Shown here: one piece after another, positions 22,784 to 32,810 of the stretch
Numbering within the stretch: position 1 is the first letter of the stretch
How the letters are laid out: every line of letters starts with the position of its first letter
Origin: Culturomica massiliensis
GTDB taxonomy: Bacteria > Bacteroidota > Bacteroidia > Bacteroidales > Marinifilaceae
Assembly: GCF_900091655.1 (NCBI RefSeq)
Contig: NZ_LT594619.1
Coordinates: 1 to 64,000, forward strand
Direction of reading: 5' to 3'
DNA length: 64,000 bases
Program-made: the position numbers and the translations under genes
Notes under the pieces: generated by a model
Databases searched by the model: none
What the model saw: the letters and a program-made list of their open reading frames with translations, nothing else
Told to the model about the DNA's origin: nothing

Positions 22784-22791
22784 TATTTTTG
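22784..22791 (+). promoter_or_regulatory. Possible -7 box for tamB
   Basis: TATTTTTG matches TAnnTTTG between the divergent tsaD and tamB genes. If used, transcription would start near 22797, just upstream of the codons that encode the first membrane helix of TamB. Confidence 0.4.
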
Positions 22792-22866
22792 TAGGCAAAC
22801 TAAAACTGTGCGGATATAAAAAAAGTTTTTCGGATATTATTCTATTGTGTCGCGGGGATTCTACTG

Positions 22867-25800
22867 TTGATTTTAATTCTTTATGCTTTGTTACACAGTC
22901 CGTATGTACAGACAAAGTTGGTCAATTATCTGACTTATCGTATCGAACAGACTACGGGTGTAAAGATGAAAATCGGCGGGGTGGATTTTCGTCCGGTAAA
23001 ATCGTTGGTGTTGAATGATGTTTTAGTTGAGGATTACAGACAGGATACGTTGTTGTATTGCAAGGATTTACGGGTGAAGATCGATTCTTTTCAATGGACA
23101 TCCCAGCGTTTTACCGTAAAAGATATTACACTGAAAAATGCCTATTTCAATTTATGGATTGTGAGGGGGGAGGAGAAGTCGGTTATGAATCTGGATGTTC
23201 TTCTGAATGCTCTTCGGATTACGGCAGAAGAAGAACAGGAGGGGATAGCTGGAGGTGCGGAGGATGTTACTGTCCCCTGGCAGGCGGATTTAAAACGCAT
23301 TCAGATCCGGGATTCTCGTTTTGTATATAGGGAGAGTGAATATGAGGCGGTAGATTACGGTATCAATTGGACGGATGTGGAGTGTCTTCATGTCAATGCC
23401 GATATTACGGATATTGATTTTTCGGGAGGTCGGGTCGGGATGCGTGTTACCGGGTTGGGGCTGGAAGAGAAGTCCGGTTTTGTGATCGATAAAATGGAGG
23501 CGACAGTCAGTGCCTGCGATTCCAATTTATTGATAACAGATACAAAGATATATACGGCGAGGAGTTTTCTGGACCTCCGGAAGTTGGAATACAATTGGGT
23601 GCCGGGTCGCCGGGATTGGCGTCATTTTACGACTATGATGCAACAATATTACCGATTGGGGGAATCCCGGGTAAGTTTTATCGATCTGGCTTATTTTAAC
23701 GGAATATTGCGGGGAATCGAGAATACGGTGGGGTGTAAAGGGGTTATTACAAATACCGTAAACCGGATAGAGGGACATCAATTGGAGTTTACTCTTGGGG
23801 AATCAACCCGATTGACCGGAGAATTTAAATCTTTCGGTTTACCTGATTTCAGGCATACGATTTTCGATATAAATATCCGGGAGGCCCAATTGAATCCGAA
23901 AGATTTGGAAACCGTTTATTTGCCGTGGTTTTCATGTCAGCTTTCGGTGCCACAACCCTTGCATCATTGGAATAAATTTGATCTGACCGGGAATTTTAAG
24001 GGAACGATAGATGATTTTATATTGTTGATCGACAGTCGTACGACCGGATTCAAAGGGACTGCAAAGTTGGGATATATTCCTTGTGCTTCGGCTGATTCTA
24101 CAGATTGTTCCCGTATATCCGGGGAGTTCAATTTCCCGTCCCTGAATTTTGCGAAGCTGAGCGGAACGGAAGTATTGGGAGGAGGGCATATTTCCGGTAC
24201 GTATGACGGGATATTGGCGGAGGGCCGGACGGCATTGAATGTGAATGGAAAATTGAATACGATTCAGATCGGTAAAGGAAAGTTGAAAAATACCGATTTA
24301 TTTCTTACGATGGACGATGAAAAAATCAATGTTCTTTCTTCATTTGATAACGATAGCATCCGGGGTGCGGTGATGTTGACCTGTGATGTGGGGAAAGAAG
24401 TATTCTTTTTGAGTTCCAAGGGCAAGATAGAGGTAAATGATCTTGCTGATTTCGGGTGGGGGATCACCGGGGGCAAAGAAGCTGTCAAAACCGGATTTGA
24501 CTTTGTTTTTGCAAAGAAGAAAGGAGGAGATAGTTTCGGGAATTATGCATTCCGGGATTTTACCTATACCGGAGAGAAGGGTGACTTTATCCTCGATAAT
24601 GTCAGTATCGAGAATCGATTGAATGACGGGTATTATGTCACCAGTTTATTTTCGGATATTGTGGATATGCAGATCGAGGGACATTATATGTCGATACGTC
24701 CTCTTGAGTTTACGGATAAGCTGGTCCGCAGTTATTTGCCTGCTTATAAATGGCAGAAATACAAAAATCTGAATGAGGAGAAGGCTGATTTCCGGTATAG
24801 TATAAACATCAAGGATGCCGATCGGGTTTTATCGGCTGTTTATCCCGATTTGAAAATTGCTCCGGGAACCAAACTTTATTCCGATTTCGGATATAAGGGA
24901 AAGAAGATTCACCTTCGAATCGATTCGGATTCTATCCGGTACAAGGACTTTATTTTGCAAAATTCCCGGATTGATCTGACGGGGGATGAAGATTGTTTGC
25001 GGATGTTGTGTACGGCAGATCAGTTAGAAGTCAGTCAGGACTATCGTTTGTATAATGTCCGGAATGAATTGGTTTTGAAGGATAATACGGTGTTCGATAA
25101 ATTGTTGTGGAGTAATTGGGGCAGTGAAACGTATAGCGGTGAATTGGGAATGATTCTTCGCTATGAACCTATCGACAAGAACAAATACAGGACGGTAGTT
25201 CATATTCAGCCTGGAGTGATTGTGCTTGCAGATAAGGTGTGGAATGTACAGGAAGCGGAGATAATCGCTTTGGATAAGGAAATTTCCATTTACGATTTCC
25301 GGATCGGTAACGGAAGGCAATATTTATCCATAGACGGAGATCTTTCCGAAAATCCGCAAAAAACGCTTTCTTTCCGGTTGAATCGTTTTGATTTGTCGGA
25401 ATTGAACCGGGTGTTGTTTGACAATCGCTTTCATGTTTTCGGTCTTGCAACAGGAGAGGTGATCGTGCAGGATTATTACAAAGATAATTTATTGTATTCG
25501 GATGTACATGTGCAGGATTGGGGGATAAACCGCGATACTTTAGGAACGTTGCGGATGTTATCGGCCTGGGATGCGGATAGCAGCCGTATGCTGATCCGGG
25601 CGGAAAACCAGGTCGGAGAGGAAATCCCTTTGCGGGTAAAAGGATATTACCGGCCGGATACAGATAGCCTGAACGTCAATATAAATTTGTCTAAAATCAA
25701 ATTGGATCGGCTGGGTATGTATGCTTCGGATTATTTTGTTGCCAGCCGGGGAGGTATTTCGGGTAAAATCAATCTTACCGGTTTGATGTCCCATCCGGAT

Positions 25801-27285
25801 TTTTCCGGTTATCTTTTTTTGGATTCGGTTTTGTTGACGATGCGGGATGTCAATACGTCTTTTTTCATAAATGACAGTATTTATGTCGATAAGAGCAGTT
25901 TTATAATCAATGATCTGGCTATAAAAGACGTGCTCGGCCGTTCTTCGCTCTGTTCGGGATATTACCGGTTTTGGGATGATGAGTACGAGTTGAATATTAC
26001 CTCCCGTAATTTTTTGATTCTCAATACAGATTACAGTCAAAACGATTCGTTTTACGGAAAGGTATTTATGAGTGGCTTTACGAATATTAATAATCGTAAC
26101 GGTTTTATGGCATTGACGGTAAATGCACGGCCTGAAAGTAATTCACGTTTATATCTGCCTTTGACCTCGGCGTTGACAGAGGAAAATGGTAATTTTTTAC
26201 ATTTTGTAAGTCCTAATCAGCAAGCGCGGAAAAAGGTGCAGGTTCAGACCGGAACCGGCGGGATGCAGTTGAATGCTAATCTGGAATTGAATGACAATCT
26301 GGAGATACAGATTGTTTTTGACCCGACGATCGGGGATATTTTGAAAGCCAGAGGTTCCGGCGATATTAAGGTAACGTTGGATCAGGATGGGACAATCAAT
26401 ATGTTCGGAGCCTATAAGATTTCAAAAGGGGATTATCTGTTTACGTTGAGTAATCTGTTGAATAAAAAATTTGTACTGACTCAGGGTGGAAGTATAGCCT
26501 GGAACGGTTCGCCTTATGATGCGACGGTAGATATCAATGCCGTTTATAATTTAAAGACGTCGTTGTATGAGTTATTGACTGCGACGAGTTCTACCGTAGA
26601 TAAATCGACAAAGGTACCTGTTGAGTGTGTACTGAATTTAAGTGATAATTTTGCTAATCCATTGGTGAAGTTTGATATCAATTTTCCGACTTTGGATACG
26701 CAGACGAAGAGTTATGTGCAGAGTCTTTTTTCCAGTCAGGACGAGATCAATAAACAGATGTTTTCTTTGTTGATTTTAAATAAGTTTTACACTCCGGACT
26801 ATATGACGACGGCTGATATCGAGGAGAGAAATGCCGGTTATCAGGCGGGTGTGACGACGGCTTCGGAGTTGGTATCGAACCAGTTGTCCCGGTGGCTGTC
26901 GAAAATCAGCAATAATTTCGATATCGGTTTTTCTTATCGTCCCGGAGATAATATCACGACGGATGAGATTGAATTGGCTCTTTCGACCCAATTGCTGAAT
27001 GATCGGGTTACCTTGTCTGCCAACGGTAATATGGATGTCGGAAATGCTAAAAATGTAACTTCGAATTCAACCGGAAGCAATAATATTGCCGGCGATTTTG
27101 ATTTGGATGTTAAATTGAATAAGCAGGGAACGCTGAAATTGAAAGCCTATTCGCATACGGACGAGAAAATTATTTATAACGCGACGGAGACGATTCAGGG
27201 TGTCGGTATTTCTTATCAGGAGGCTTTCGATACTTTTCGGGAATTGTTACATCGGTATTTTAGTTTTTTGAGGAAGAAAAAATAA
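22867..27285 (+). CDS. tamB: Translocation/assembly module TamB
   Basis: 1472 residues from the first ordinary start codon (TTG). It has an N-terminal membrane anchor, a very long body of repeated beta-rich segments, and the C-terminal DUF490/TamB domain (about 1180-1460; DPTIGDILKARGSGDIKVTLDQ, then GAYKISKGDYLFTL and ITSNNFDIGFSYRPGD-like end). TamB-type proteins bridge inner and outer membrane and serve outer-membrane protein or lipid transport. The sequence in frame before the TTG (22816-22866) completes the hydrophobic anchor as IKKVFRILFYCVAG, with ATA where an ATG would be expected, so the true start is probably at 22816. Divergent from tsaD. Confidence 0.9.
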   Translation: MILILYALLHSPYVQTKLVNYLTYRIEQTTGVKMKIGGVDFRPVKSLVLNDVLVEDYRQDTLLYCKDLRVKIDSFQWTSQRFTVKDITLKNAYFNLWIVRGEEKSVMNLDVLLNALRITAEEEQEGIAGGAEDVTVPWQADLKRIQIRDSRFVYRESEYEAVDYGINWTDVECLHVNADITDIDFSGGRVGMRVTGLGLEEKSGFVIDKMEATVSACDSNLLITDTKIYTARSFLDLRKLEYNWVPGRRDWRHFTTMMQQYYRLGESRVSFIDLAYFNGILRGIENTVGCKGVITNTVNRIEGHQLEFTLGESTRLTGEFKSFGLPDFRHTIFDINIREAQLNPKDLETVYLPWFSCQLSVPQPLHHWNKFDLTGNFKGTIDDFILLIDSRTTGFKGTAKLGYIPCASADSTDCSRISGEFNFPSLNFAKLSGTEVLGGGHISGTYDGILAEGRTALNVNGKLNTIQIGKGKLKNTDLFLTMDDEKINVLSSFDNDSIRGAVMLTCDVGKEVFFLSSKGKIEVNDLADFGWGITGGKEAVKTGFDFVFAKKKGGDSFGNYAFRDFTYTGEKGDFILDNVSIENRLNDGYYVTSLFSDIVDMQIEGHYMSIRPLEFTDKLVRSYLPAYKWQKYKNLNEEKADFRYSINIKDADRVLSAVYPDLKIAPGTKLYSDFGYKGKKIHLRIDSDSIRYKDFILQNSRIDLTGDEDCLRMLCTADQLEVSQDYRLYNVRNELVLKDNTVFDKLLWSNWGSETYSGELGMILRYEPIDKNKYRTVVHIQPGVIVLADKVWNVQEAEIIALDKEISIYDFRIGNGRQYLSIDGDLSENPQKTLSFRLNRFDLSELNRVLFDNRFHVFGLATGEVIVQDYYKDNLLYSDVHVQDWGINRDTLGTLRMLSAWDADSSRMLIRAENQVGEEIPLRVKGYYRPDTDSLNVNINLSKIKLDRLGMYASDYFVASRGGISGKINLTGLMSHPDFSGYLFLDSVLLTMRDVNTSFFINDSIYVDKSSFIINDLAIKDVLGRSSLCSGYYRFWDDEYELNITSRNFLILNTDYSQNDSFYGKVFMSGFTNINNRNGFMALTVNARPESNSRLYLPLTSALTEENGNFLHFVSPNQQARKKVQVQTGTGGMQLNANLELNDNLEIQIVFDPTIGDILKARGSGDIKVTLDQDGTINMFGAYKISKGDYLFTLSNLLNKKFVLTQGGSIAWNGSPYDATVDINAVYNLKTSLYELLTATSSTVDKSTKVPVECVLNLSDNFANPLVKFDINFPTLDTQTKSYVQSLFSSQDEINKQMFSLLILNKFYTPDYMTTADIEERNAGYQAGVTTASELVSNQLSRWLSKISNNFDIGFSYRPGDNITTDEIELALSTQLLNDRVTLSANGNMDVGNAKNVTSNSTGSNNIAGDFDLDVKLNKQGTLKLKAYSHTDEKIIYNATETIQGVGISYQEAFDTFRELLHRYFSFLRKKK

Positions 27286-27413
27286 AAATCCTTGGTCTAT
27301 ATTGAATTTATAATCTTTATGACTTTGTTTTTTAATCTTTTTTTCACAAATTGCGTATTGCAAACGATTACGAACAGATTTGGGCCAACAAACTCATAAA
27401 AATTATATAACTT

Positions 27414-28625
27414 ATGAATGCAAAGGATTACATGGACAGGGAAGCTCGTTACGGAGCTCACAATTATCACCCGCTGCCGGTTGTATTGGAACGTGGTGAA
27501 GGAATTTTTGTGTGGGATACGGATGGGAAACGATACTATGATTTTTTGTCAGCATATTCGGCTGTCAATCAAGGGCATTGTCATCCGAAAATTGTAGGGG
27601 CAATGACAGAGCAGGCCCGTAAACTGGCTTTAACGTCCCGGGCTTTTTATAATGATGTGCTGGGCGAGTGGGAGGAATTTGTGACGAAATATTTCGGTTA
27701 TGATAAGGTACTTCCGATGAATACCGGGGCTGAAGCCGACGAGACTGCTTTAAAGCTTTGCCGGAAGTGGGCTTATATGAAGAAAGGTATTCCGGAAGGG
27801 CAGGCTAAGATTATTGTTTGTAACGGAAATTTTCACGGACGTACGATTACGATTGTTTCCTTGTCGAATGATCCGGATTCTTATGAAGGCTATGGTCCTT
27901 TTACCCCCGGTTTTATTAAGATTCCCTACAATGATATTCCGGCATTGGAAAAAGAGTTGCAAGATCCGAATGTAGCCGGTTTTCTGGTAGAGCCGATTCA
28001 GGGAGAAGCCGGAGTTTTTGTGCCTGATGCCGGGTATTTGAAGAAAGCATTCGATTTGTGTAAAGCCCATAACGTGTTGTTTATGGCTGATGAAGTACAG
28101 ACGGGAATTGCCCGTACGGGAAAATTACTGGCTTGCGATCATGAAGGGGTACGTCCCGATGTCTTGATATTGGGGAAAGCCTTGGGAGGAGGTGTTATGC
28201 CTGTATCCTGCGTTTTGGCGGACGATGAAGTCATGTTGTGTATTCGTCCGGGAGAGCACGGTTCGACTTTCGGAGGAAATCCGATTGCTGCTAAAGTTTC
28301 CATTGCGGCTCTGGAAGTGGTTCGGGATGAGAAGCTGGCCGAAAATGCCGAAAAACTGGGGATTGTTTTCCGGGATAGACTGAGTGCGATTCATTCGGAC
28401 CGGATTGAGGAAGTGAGGGGGAAAGGATTGTTGAATGCTGTTGTGATTAAGCCGAAAAACGGAAAGACGGCCTGGGATGTTTGCTTGAAGTTGCGTGACC
28501 GGGGACTGTTGGCTAAACCGACGCATGAACATATTATTCGTTTTGCTCCGCCTCTGGTGATTCATAAGGTGGAATTGATGGAGGCCATCGGAATTATTGA
28601 AAATACGTTTGCTGAATTGGAATAG
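27414..28625 (+). CDS. rocD: Ornithine aminotransferase
   Basis: 403 residues of a class III PLP aminotransferase. It starts MNAKDYMDREARYGAHNYHPLPVV, the usual ornithine aminotransferase opening, then AYSAVNQGHCHPKI, NTGAEADETALKLCRKW, NFHGRTITIVS and the PLP lysine in GKALGGGVMPVS (about residue 260), with GEHGSTFGGNP later. It interconverts ornithine and 2-oxoglutarate to glutamate semialdehyde and glutamate, linking arginine and proline metabolism in the cytoplasm. This is of interest because a hydroxyproline dehydratase, which feeds proline metabolism, is encoded elsewhere in the window. It has its own strong terminator. Confidence 0.94.
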   Translation: MNAKDYMDREARYGAHNYHPLPVVLERGEGIFVWDTDGKRYYDFLSAYSAVNQGHCHPKIVGAMTEQARKLALTSRAFYNDVLGEWEEFVTKYFGYDKVLPMNTGAEADETALKLCRKWAYMKKGIPEGQAKIIVCNGNFHGRTITIVSLSNDPDSYEGYGPFTPGFIKIPYNDIPALEKELQDPNVAGFLVEPIQGEAGVFVPDAGYLKKAFDLCKAHNVLFMADEVQTGIARTGKLLACDHEGVRPDVLILGKALGGGVMPVSCVLADDEVMLCIRPGEHGSTFGGNPIAAKVSIAALEVVRDEKLAENAEKLGIVFRDRLSAIHSDRIEEVRGKGLLNAVVIKPKNGKTAWDVCLKLRDRGLLAKPTHEHIIRFAPPLVIHKVELMEAIGIIENTFAELE

Positions 28626-28627
28626 AT

Positions 28628-28662
28628 AAAAAAGGTGTCAAAATTTTTTTGACACCTTTTTT
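28628..28662. terminator. Bidirectional terminator, rocD / nucleoside kinase
   Basis: A perfect 16-base stem (AAAAAAGGTGTCAAAA with TTTTGACACCTTTTTT) and three-base loop between two convergent genes, with A and T runs on the two sides, so it can end both transcripts. Confidence 0.9.
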
Positions 28663-28664
28663 AT

Positions 28665-30329
28665 TCAATATTTAAAGCTGCTGCCTCCTAAGAATTCCCG
28701 CAGGATTGAGGTGTTGGGTATTTCCCGGGTAGGTACGGCTTTGATATAGGAGAGAAATTTCAATAAACGCAGGGCTTTGGAATGTTCCGGGTGCTGTCCT
28801 GTAACTTCCCGTAATAAAGGTTCGGCCTGTTGTTTAAGAGCACCGAGTTCGTATATCAGAGCTGAGTTGAACATGATATCGGCTTCTTCCTGGTAAGGGA
28901 CGATGTGTTTTTGCTCACCTTTCAATACGCTTTCCCAGCGTTTTAGAGTTTCAAGTGCCGAATAATTCCGGTATTTATAATCTCTGACCATCCGTCGGAG
29001 TAAACGGTTATCCGTCGGATTGATGATGTTATGGTTGTCGATAGAGATAGAAGTCAATGCCGACACAAATATTCTGAATATGGAATCGGCCGGGAGTAAG
29101 CGGGTGAGTTTAGGATTAAGTCCGTGTATTCCTTCTACGACGATTACATTATTTTTGGCAATTTTCAGTTTCTCTCCGCTGTAGTAGCGTTGTCCGGTTT
29201 CAAATGAAAATTTGGGTATTTCGATCTCTTCACCGTTTATCAAGCGGAGAATGTTATCGGAAAATGTATCGATGTCCAAAGCATCTATCGATTCGTAATC
29301 GTATTCACCCTTTTCGTCTTTCGGTGTATATTCCCGGTTGACAAAGTAGTTGTCGAGGGACAGGTTTACAGGGCGGATGCCGTTGACCATCAGTTGAATA
29401 CTCAATCTTTTGCTAAAAGTCGTTTTGCCGGAGGAAGACGGACCTGCAATGAGAATAACTTTTACTTTTTTTCTGCGGCTTTTGATTTTATCGGCGATCA
29501 GGGAAATTTTCTTTTCATGCAGGGCTTCACTGATTTTTATGATGGCGCCGGAATATTTTTCTTCTACGGTCCGGTTTAGGTTACCGATGTCTGAGATGCC
29601 GAGAATTTTTCCCCAGCGCTTATATTCACTGAATATTTGAAATAGTTTCGTTTGCGGGGTTTCCGGCAATAATTCCTGGGGATTATTGCGATTCGGCAAG
29701 CGAAGCAACATCCCGTCTTTGTAAGGTATAAGATCGAAAATAGCCATACAGCCGGTGGAAGGAGCTAATGTGCCGTAAAAATAATCAGCCGTATTTTGGA
29801 TATAGTATACGGAGGTATACAATCTTCCCCGGGTTGCCATAAGTTCGCATTTGTCTTTTAAGCCGGCTTTTTTAAATAGCCGGATGGCCTCTTCGGTCGG
29901 CATTTCTTCGCGGATAATGGGATAATCGGCGGCAATAATTTCTTGCATTTTGTTCCGTATGGCGGCAATTGTTTCCGGTCTCAAAACAACATCTTTATTT
30001 GCTATCCGGCAGAATATACCGTTGGATATGTTGTATTCGGCGATTAATGTCTTTTTGGGAAAAAGCCTGTGTACGGCTTTGTAGAGTATGAATATAAGGG
30101 AGCGCGTGTAAATACTGTATCCATCTAAAGTCGTAACGTCAATGAAATTGACTTGTTTCGGATTCATGATGATGTATTGTAAGTCTTGTAGCTGGTTATT
30201 TACAAGAGCGCCTAAAATGGACTTATGATTTTGAGGAAAAATAATTTTTTTGACTTCCCGAAGGGGCGTACCGATTTCAATATCGTAATACTTCCCCGTA
30301 TTTTCACACATAATACTTACTTTTTCCAT
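28665..30329 (-). CDS. Nucleoside (uridine-like) kinase with ThrRS-type N-terminus
   Basis: 554 residues. The N-terminal ~230 residues resemble the TGS and second additional (editing-like) domains of threonyl-tRNA synthetase (YDIEIGTPLREVKKIIF; FKKAGLKDKCELMATRGRLYT; APSTGCMAIFDLIPYKDG). The second half is a uridine-kinase-like P-loop domain with Walker A GPSSSGKTTFSKRLS (about 295-309), LDNYFVNREYTPKDEKGEYD and VEGIHGLNP. Such fusions are annotated as nucleoside kinases in Bacteroidetes and Thermotoga; they probably phosphorylate a nucleoside, the exact one unproved. Full length, cytoplasmic, no operon partner. Confidence 0.88.
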   Translation of the reverse strand: MEKVSIMCENTGKYYDIEIGTPLREVKKIIFPQNHKSILGALVNNQLQDLQYIIMNPKQVNFIDVTTLDGYSIYTRSLIFILYKAVHRLFPKKTLIAEYNISNGIFCRIANKDVVLRPETIAAIRNKMQEIIAADYPIIREEMPTEEAIRLFKKAGLKDKCELMATRGRLYTSVYYIQNTADYFYGTLAPSTGCMAIFDLIPYKDGMLLRLPNRNNPQELLPETPQTKLFQIFSEYKRWGKILGISDIGNLNRTVEEKYSGAIIKISEALHEKKISLIADKIKSRRKKVKVILIAGPSSSGKTTFSKRLSIQLMVNGIRPVNLSLDNYFVNREYTPKDEKGEYDYESIDALDIDTFSDNILRLINGEEIEIPKFSFETGQRYYSGEKLKIAKNNVIVVEGIHGLNPKLTRLLPADSIFRIFVSALTSISIDNHNIINPTDNRLLRRMVRDYKYRNYSALETLKRWESVLKGEQKHIVPYQEEADIMFNSALIYELGALKQQAEPLLREVTGQHPEHSKALRLLKFLSYIKAVPTREIPNTSILREFLGGSSFKY

Positions 30330-30382
30330 AATTATATATTTGATCCTCTAATGTAGTTTTTTCTTTCTATATAAGCAAATAA

Positions 30383-30478
30383 CATGCCAACAGTCCCTTA
30401 GGAGAAATTCAGGCAAAAGAAGGGGATAAACAAAAGATCACGGTAAGCCGGGATACCTTTGTGAATCAAAAATCGTAA
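30383..30478 (+). pseudogene. Possible C-terminal gene remnant
   Basis: A 31-residue open frame without a start codon reads HANSPLGEIQAKEGDKQK and ITVSRDTFVNQKS before a stop. The look of a real protein tail in an otherwise noncoding gap suggests a leftover, but it is too short to name and may be chance. Confidence 0.2.
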
Positions 30479-30522
30479 ATTAATTTTAGAGAGAGGGGAT
30501 TGTTGAGTCTGTGGTGTTGTAT

Positions 30523-31470
30523 TTATCTGTACATTTCTTTGTCTTTCGGGATACGTATTTCATATTCCCGGTGAGCCGGGTTTTTCAGTTTATTTTTGCG
30601 GAGCCACGGGTTGAAGCGTTTGAGTGTTTTATAGGAGATGTCGTGTTTATTGGCAAAGTCGGCCCAATCTGCAACGGATTTTTTGATTTTGACGATTTTG
30701 ACTTTTTCGATAGGATAGGCTGTAGGAGGATCGAAGTTGTACACATTCGGATTGTTCAGTATTTGTTTTAAGGCCAATATCCGGAATACGTATCTTTCGG
30801 TTTCTTCGCCGAGCAACAGGTCGTAGTAGTTTTTTTCTTTTTGGATGTCCATTTGTTTCTGGATCATCGAGTTTCCCGCATTATAGGCAGCAGCGGCCAT
30901 TGTCCAGGAGCCGAAGCGCTCGTATGCTTTTTTCAGGTAGTTGCTGGCTGCCTGGGTTGCTTTTTCTACATTGTATCGCTCGTCTACTTCGCTGTTTATT
31001 TCCAGTCCGGCTTCCTCTCCCGTAGATGCCAGAAATTGCCACAATCCGACAGCTCCGGCGGGAGAGACGGCAGAGGGATTGAGGTTACTTTCGATGACGG
31101 CGAGGTATTTGAAGTCTTCCGGAATTCCGTTTTCTTTTAATATCGGTTCGATACGGGCGAACATACGGGGGGCATTTTTGAGCAGTTGTAAGGTATGTGA
31201 ATGCAGATAGGTGTTTACTATCAATTCTTTACGCAGTGCTTCTTGTACATCGATGCGGTGAAGAGGCACTTCTTCTCCGGCAAAGCTGATGGCTTCCGGG
31301 ACAAATACATCTACGGTGAGGGCTTGCTCTAAGGGAGTCAAATCAGTATGCGGAGTCGCGGCCGACAGGTTTGAATTACCTCCTGCTGCCTGCGAATAAA
31401 ATACAATGGCAAAAATATTCAGAATGGATACTGTCGTACAAATATATATTAGTGAGGTGTATTTTTTCAT
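30523..31470 (-). CDS. Lytic murein transglycosylase, MltD-like
   Basis: 315 residues from MKKYTSLIYIC; a longer start at 31512 only adds a poor leader. The N-terminus has a membrane segment or signal (about 5-30). The SLT domain (about 105-215) has the catalytic glutamate in LAVIESNLNPSAVSPAGAVG, followed by LWQFLASTGEEAGL and AAAAYNAGN. The C-terminal ~60 residues (KIKKSVADWADFANKHDISY, then LKRFNPWLRKNKL) form a LysM-like peptidoglycan-binding part. It cleaves peptidoglycan glycan strands in the periplasm. Transcribed alone. Confidence 0.92.
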   Translation of the reverse strand: MKKYTSLIYICTTVSILNIFAIVFYSQAAGGNSNLSAATPHTDLTPLEQALTVDVFVPEAISFAGEEVPLHRIDVQEALRKELIVNTYLHSHTLQLLKNAPRMFARIEPILKENGIPEDFKYLAVIESNLNPSAVSPAGAVGLWQFLASTGEEAGLEINSEVDERYNVEKATQAASNYLKKAYERFGSWTMAAAAYNAGNSMIQKQMDIQKEKNYYDLLLGEETERYVFRILALKQILNNPNVYNFDPPTAYPIEKVKIVKIKKSVADWADFANKHDISYKTLKRFNPWLRKNKLKNPAHREYEIRIPKDKEMYR

Positions 31471-31611
31471 TTCAGAATTAGTTGTTTTATATTTGCTGTA
31501 AAGATAATGCATAAAAGGCTATGATAAAAGAGGCAGAATGCTAAAATAGCGAGATTTCATAGTGGTTTATCCGTTAAAAATCGTTGTTATTCTTTATAAA
31601 GGAATTAGTAT

Positions 31612-32775
31612 ATGAAATACAATTTTGATGAAATTATAGATCGCCGGGGAACGGATTGTGTGAAATACGATGACCTGAACCGCACTTTCGGACGGACGGA
31701 TTTATTACCGATGTGGGTTGCGGATATGGATTTCCGGACGGCTCCGGCAATTATCGGGGCAGCAGAGGATTGTTGCCGGCACGGTGTTTTCGGATATACT
31801 TTCCGGTCGGAAGAAGCTAAACAGGCGTTTATCGATTGGGTGGCGTTGCATTACGGCTGGCCGGTAAAACCGGAATGGATATCTATCAGTCCGGGGATTG
31901 TTACGGCCTTATCTGTTGCGGTAAGGGCTTTTACTGAGAAGAGGGACAAGGTGTTGATCTTAACTCCCGTATATCCGCCTTTTTTTGCTGTTGTAACTGA
32001 AAACGGGCGAGAGTTGGTATGTAGTTCGCTGGTAGTGGAAAACGGGCATTATGAAGTGGATTGGGCGGATTTTGAAGATAAGCTCAGACAGGGTGTGAAG
32101 CTTTTTATACTGTGTAATTCTCATAATCCGGTGGGACGGGTATGGCGTGCGGAGGAATTGAAACGTATGGGAGATTTGTGTTGTAAGTACGGTGTATTGA
32201 TTTTATCCGATGAAATTCATGCCGATTTGGCTTTGCCGGGATTTAAACATACCGTTATGGCTTCCTTGTCGGAAGATATTGCGGCTCATACATTGACTGC
32301 GATGGCTCCGAGTAAAACGTTCAATATTGCAGGAATGATGAATTCTTTGATCGTATCTTCCTCATCTGAATTATTGGGTAAGTATAACCGGGAAATGCTG
32401 GCATTGCATTTGGACGTCGGCAATATATTCGGGCATGTGACATTGAAAGCTGCTTATCGGGAAGGAGGGGAATGGCTGGAAGAGTTACGGATATATCTGG
32501 GGCGAAATGTCGATTTTGCGGATGAGTATATCCGGCATGAATTGCCTTATGTGAAGATGTTGAGGCCAGAAGGTTCTTTTTTGTTGTGGCTGGATTTCCG
32601 GCCGACAGGATTAAGGCATGAGGAGGTCGGTCGTATATTGACTGAAAAGGCAAGGGTCGGTTTGAACGACGGAAGTGCCTTCGGTAAAGAAGGCATCGGC
32701 TTCCGGCGGATGAATGTCGGATGTCCCCGGGCTATTTTACAGGAAGGCCTGGAGCGTATAAAGAAAGCTTTTTAA
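31612..32775 (+). CDS. MalY/PatB-type aminotransferase (C-S lyase)
   Basis: 387 residues, a fold-type I PLP enzyme. It begins KYNFDEIIDRRGTDCVKYD and has LPMWVADMDF (about 33-42), FGYTF, NPVGRVW (about 170), SDEIHADL (about 197-204) and the PLP lysine in APSKTFNIAGMM (about residue 234), the pattern of cystathionine beta-lyase/PatB enzymes. Likely reaction: cleavage of cystathionine or another cysteine S-conjugate to pyruvate, ammonia and a thiol. Cytoplasmic. It diverges from the transglycosylase gene and converges on the TPR regulator gene. Confidence 0.92.
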   Translation: MKYNFDEIIDRRGTDCVKYDDLNRTFGRTDLLPMWVADMDFRTAPAIIGAAEDCCRHGVFGYTFRSEEAKQAFIDWVALHYGWPVKPEWISISPGIVTALSVAVRAFTEKRDKVLILTPVYPPFFAVVTENGRELVCSSLVVENGHYEVDWADFEDKLRQGVKLFILCNSHNPVGRVWRAEELKRMGDLCCKYGVLILSDEIHADLALPGFKHTVMASLSEDIAAHTLTAMAPSKTFNIAGMMNSLIVSSSSELLGKYNREMLALHLDVGNIFGHVTLKAAYREGGEWLEELRIYLGRNVDFADEYIRHELPYVKMLRPEGSFLLWLDFRPTGLRHEEVGRILTEKARVGLNDGSAFGKEGIGFRRMNVGCPRAILQEGLERIKKAF

Positions 32776-32810
32776 TGTGATGGTATACCGTGAATCCGGA
32801 GAATTTGGCT

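Noticed and set aside
22728..23018. 96-residue plus-strand frame overlapping the tamB start
   Set aside because: It is out of frame with tamB, covers the coding start of TamB and shows no conserved features.
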